In this document: positions 61,401 through 64,000 of the stretch, in pieces | Position numbering within the stretch: the stretch's first letter is position 1 | Layout: every line of letters starts with the position of its first letter | Assembly (NCBI GenBank): GCA_018524345.1 | Contig: JADQAZ010000001.1 | Coordinates: 930,001 to 994,000, forward strand | DNA length: 64,000 bases | Source: Harenicola maris | GTDB lineage: Bacteria > Pseudomonadota > Alphaproteobacteria > Rhodobacterales > Rhodobacteraceae | Direction of reading: 5' to 3' | Notes under the pieces: generated by a model | What the model saw: only the letters and a program-made list of their open reading frames with translations | The model's database searches: none | What the model was told of the DNA's origin: nothing | Position numbers and translations under genes: made by a program

Positions 61401-61441
61401 CAAGGGGGGCGCCCGGCGCATCGCGCCGGGCGCCCCCCTTG
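61401..61441 (+). terminator. 19-bp perfect stem-loop after recA
   Basis: Arms 61401-61419 and 61423-61441 pair without a mismatch around an ATC loop; the base of the stem is CAAGGGGGGC. There is no T run after it. It lies 40 bases after the recA stop and before alaS, and may act as a terminator or mRNA stabiliser. Confidence 0.7.
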
Positions 61442-61563
61442 CGTAGCGTGCCCGAAGGGCGCGCAATCCCTCTTGGAACGGCACCAAACGCAGCCAGCCA
61501 TGGACACCGCGCGAGCCCGGCGCTACATCGCTTGGGCAACACTCCCAAGCTCGGACCAAGCCA

Positions 61564-64000
61564 ATGCAAAGCGTTAACGATATCCGCTCCACCTTTCTGG
61601 ACTACTTTCGCCGCCAAGGGCACGAAGTTGTCGCCAGTTCACCCTTGGTGCCCCGAAACGATCCGACGCTTTTGTTCGCCAACTCGGGCATGGTGCAGTT
61701 CAAGAACCTGTTCACCGGCCTTGAGACGCGCGATTACAGCCGCGCGACCACCAGCCAGAAATGTGTGCGCGCCGGCGGCAAGCACAATGATCTGGACAAT
61801 GTGGGCTATACCGCGCGGCATCATACGTTTTTCGAGATGCTCGGGAATTTCAGCTTCGGCGATTATTTCAAATCCGACGCGATCCCCTTTGCTTGGGAGA
61901 TGGTGACCAAGGAGCTTGGTATCAACAAGGACAAGCTGTTGGTCACGGTGTATCATACCGATGACGAGGCGGCGGAGCTTTGGAAAAAGGTTGCGGGTCT
62001 GCCCGATGACCGGATCATCCGGATCGCGACCAATGACAATTTCTGGATGATGGGGCCGACAGGCCCCTGCGGCCCTTGCTCCGAGATTTTCTATGACCAC
62101 GGCGATCACATCTGGGGTGGCCCTCCGGGCACGCCGGAGGAGGACGGCGATCGGTTTGTGGAAATCTGGAACCTCGTTTTCATGCAGTATGAGCAGTTCG
62201 AGGATGGCAGCCGCAAGGACCTGCCCAACCAATCGATCGATACCGGCATGGGGCTGGAGCGTGTTGCGGCCCTGATGCAGGGGACGAATGACAACTATGC
62301 CACCGACCTGATGCGCTCGCTGATCGAGGCCAGCGCCCATGCGACCGGCGTTGACCCCGACGCAGAGGGGCAGGCCGTGCATCACCGTGTGATCGCGGAT
62401 CACCTGCGCTCCACCAGTTTTTTGCTGGCCGATGGGGTGATGCCCTCGTCTGACGGGCGCGGCTATGTGCTGCGGCGGATCATGCGGCGGGCCATGCGCC
62501 ATGCGCATCTGCTCGGCGCGAAAGATCCGCTGATGCATCGTTTGGTGCCAGCTCTCGTGCAGCAGATGGGCACGGCCTTTCCCGAATTGGCGCAGGCGCA
62601 AAGTCTGATTCAAGAAACATTGCTGAGCGAAGAGACCCGGTTCCGTCAGACTTTGGACCGCGGGCTGAAGCTGCTTGATGACGAGCTGGATGGTCTGCCC
62701 GAGGGGGCCGATCTGCCCGGTGCGGCGGCGTTCAAGCTTTATGACACCTATGGGTTCCCGCTCGACCTGACGCAGGATGCCCTGCGCGAGAAGGGCCGCG
62801 GCGTGGATACCGACGGGTTCGACAGTGCCATGGCCGAGCAGAAGGCCAAGGCGCGGGCGGCGTGGTCCGGCACCGGCGAATCCGCCGATAGCGCGATCTG
62901 GTTCGATCTGGCCGATACCCATGGGGCGACGGATTTTCTGGGTTATGACACCGAGGTGGCCGAGGCGCAGGTTCTGGCCGTGGTCGTTGACGGCGCCGAG
63001 GGGCAGGCCGAGGCGGGCCAGACGGCGACCGTGATCACCAACCAGACGCCTTTCTACGCCGAAAGCGGCGGGCAGGTGGGCGACAGCGGTGTCTTGCTGG
63101 GTGTGGGGCTGCGCGCGCAGATCACCGACACGCGCAAGGCCGCGGGCCTGTTCCTGCATGATGTCACGGTCGAGGAGGGCACGCTTGCGGCGGGCCTGCC
63201 TGTGTCCTTGACGGTGGACCACGCGCGGCGCAGCCAGATCCGCGCCAACCACTCGGCCACGCACCTGCTGCATGAAGCCCTGCGCCAGCATCTGGGCGAT
63301 CACGTGGCGCAGCGGGGCTCTCTTAACGCGCCGGATCGTCTGCGGTTCGATTTCTCCCATTCCAAGGGGATGAGCGCCGAGGAGATTGCGGCTGTAGAGG
63401 CCGAGGTGAACGCCTTTATCCGCCAGAACAGCAAGGTGGAAACGCGGCTTATGACGCCCGATGACGCCCGCGCCATTGGTGCGCAGGCGCTCTTTGGCGA
63501 GAAATACGGTGATGAGGTGCGTGTTGTCTCCATGGGGCAGGCCGAGACCGGCAAGGGCGCCGATGGGCAGACCTATTCGCTGGAGCTTTGCGGCGGCACC
63601 CATGTGCGCCAGACCGGCGATATCGGCCTTTTCGTCAGCCTTGGCGACAGCGCCAGCAGCGCCGGTGTGCGCCGCTTTGAGGCCCTGACAGGCGAGGCCG
63701 CGCGGCAGTATCTGCTGGAGCAGGATCAGCGTCTGGCCGAGGTGGCCATGGCGGTGAAAGCGCCGGTGGCCGAGGTGCCCGCGCGGGTGAAGGCCCTGAT
63801 GGAGGAGCGCAAGGCGCTCTCCAACGAGGTCACGCAGTTGCGGCAACAGCTGGCCATGGCCGGCGGTGGCGGGGATGCTGTGGAGTCCAAGGAAATCAAT
63901 GGCGTGGCCTTGATTGCTCAAGTGGTTTCCGGCGTCACGGGCAAGGACCTGCCCGGGCTGGTGGATGCGCATAAGGAGAAGCTCGGCTCCGGCGCGGTGC
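61564..64000 (+). CDS. alaS: Alanyl-tRNA synthetase, 5' part
   Basis: The first 812 or so codons of a class II alanyl-tRNA synthetase, usually about 885 residues; the gene runs off the window. The class II catalytic core begins [13 protein letters not shown] and includes [37 protein letters not shown] is typical, and the editing domain shows [13 protein letters not shown] (zinc histidines) and [10 protein letters not shown]. The C-Ala coiled coil starts near the edge. The ATG at 61564 yields the family N terminus. No leader peptide or T-box is seen. Confidence 0.97.
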   Translation, partial: MQSVNDIRSTFLDYFRRQGHEVVASSPLVPRNDPTLLFANSGMVQFKNLFTGLETRDYSRATTSQKCVRAGGKHNDLDNVGYTARHHTFFEMLGNFSFGDYFKSDAIPFAWEMVTKELGINKDKLLVTVYHTDDEAAELWKKVAGLPDDRIIRIATNDNFWMMGPTGPCGPCSEIFYDHGDHIWGGPPGTPEEDGDRFVEIWNLVFMQYEQFEDGSRKDLPNQSIDTGMGLERVAALMQGTNDNYATDLMRSLIEASAHATGVDPDAEGQAVHHRVIADHLRSTSFLLADGVMPSSDGRGYVLRRIMRRAMRHAHLLGAKDPLMHRLVPALVQQMGTAFPELAQAQSLIQETLLSEETRFRQTLDRGLKLLDDELDGLPEGADLPGAAAFKLYDTYGFPLDLTQDALREKGRGVDTDGFDSAMAEQKAKARAAWSGTGESADSAIWFDLADTHGATDFLGYDTEVAEAQVLAVVVDGAEGQAEAGQTATVITNQTPFYAESGGQVGDSGVLLGVGLRAQITDTRKAAGLFLHDVTVEEGTLAAGLPVSLTVDHARRSQIRANHSATHLLHEALRQHLGDHVAQRGSLNAPDRLRFDFSHSKGMSAEEIAAVEAEVNAFIRQNSKVETRLMTPDDARAIGAQALFGEKYGDEVRVVSMGQAETGKGADGQTYSLELCGGTHVRQTGDIGLFVSLGDSASSAGVRRFEALTGEAARQYLLEQDQRLAEVAMAVKAPVAEVPARVKALMEERKALSNEVTQLRQQLAMAGGGGDAVESKEINGVALIAQVVSGVTGKDLPGLVDAHKEKLGSGAV

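Noticed and set aside
61639..63972. Very long open frame on the minus strand (777 codons) opposite alaS
   Set aside because: It is fully antisense to a well-supported alaS; its protein has no recognisable domain and is rich in His, Arg, Gln and Gly, as expected when high-GC codons are read backwards.

Overview
The window is a high-GC alphaproteobacterial chromosome segment, most like a marine Rhodobacterales (Roseobacter group) genome. The evidence is the gene families present (CckA histidine kinase, the alpha-glucoside agl operon, a ChoXWV-type betaine/choline importer, a taurine-pyruvate-type aminotransferase with a TauR-type regulator), a GAAC-N7-GAAC LexA box in front of recA, and five copies of an intergenic element with the core GGGGATATTTG..CCAATAAGAAG. 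That placement rests on family knowledge, not on a database search. No tRNA, rRNA, CRISPR array, insertion sequence or phage module was seen. The window opens inside a permease gene and closes inside alaS.

Region 1 (1-12.6 kb) carries two complete peptide-type ABC importers side by side. The first has permeases, a Tat-type binding protein and a fused two-domain ATPase, with a creatininase-family enzyme and an RraA-like protein in the same tightly overlapping operon. A convergent 2-hydroxyacid dehydrogenase follows. The second importer (two permeases, one with a large N-terminal membrane extension, then a fused ATPase and a Tat-type binding protein) ends at a clear intrinsic terminator.

Region 2 (12.6-29.1 kb) looks like a quaternary-amine catabolic island, almost all on the minus strand. 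One operon has a BKACE-type cleavage enzyme, a carnitine dehydrogenase fused to a thioesterase, an acyl-CoA dehydrogenase and an ADP-forming acyl-CoA synthetase; it can take carnitine (perhaps gamma-butyrobetaine) to glycine betaine. After tyrS and anmK comes a second set: two 816-residue FAD/GcvT-type oxidases and a betaine-homocysteine-type methyltransferase, which can strip betaine to glycine, with a GFA-family protein, a LysE exporter and a cupin regulator beside them. The choXWV-type importer at 34.7-37.6 kb is the natural uptake system.

Region 3 (29.3-42.5 kb) is a mixed stretch: a MocR/TauR regulator, a metallophosphoesterase with an apparent start-proximal frameshift, a fatty-acid hydroxylase-like membrane protein, a TPR protein, small hypotheticals, the betaine importer, a protein of unknown function with a macro-domain-like end, an ArsR/SRPBCC pair, a sulfotransferase, a VOC protein and a Tpa-like aminotransferase. 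Direct repeats 23 bp apart resembling TauR boxes lie both at the regulator and upstream of the aminotransferase.

Region 4 (42.6-53.2 kb) is an alpha-glucoside locus: glk, a GH1 glucosidase and a LacI regulator on the minus strand, aglEFGAK on the plus strand, and identical CAAAGCGCTTTG operators in front of both arms. A lone papain-like peptidase gene sits between the arms. Region 5 (53.3-64 kb) is housekeeping: an agmatinase-family gene, guaB, an RsmB-type methyltransferase, cckA, a sulfotransferase, recA with a LexA box, and the start of alaS.
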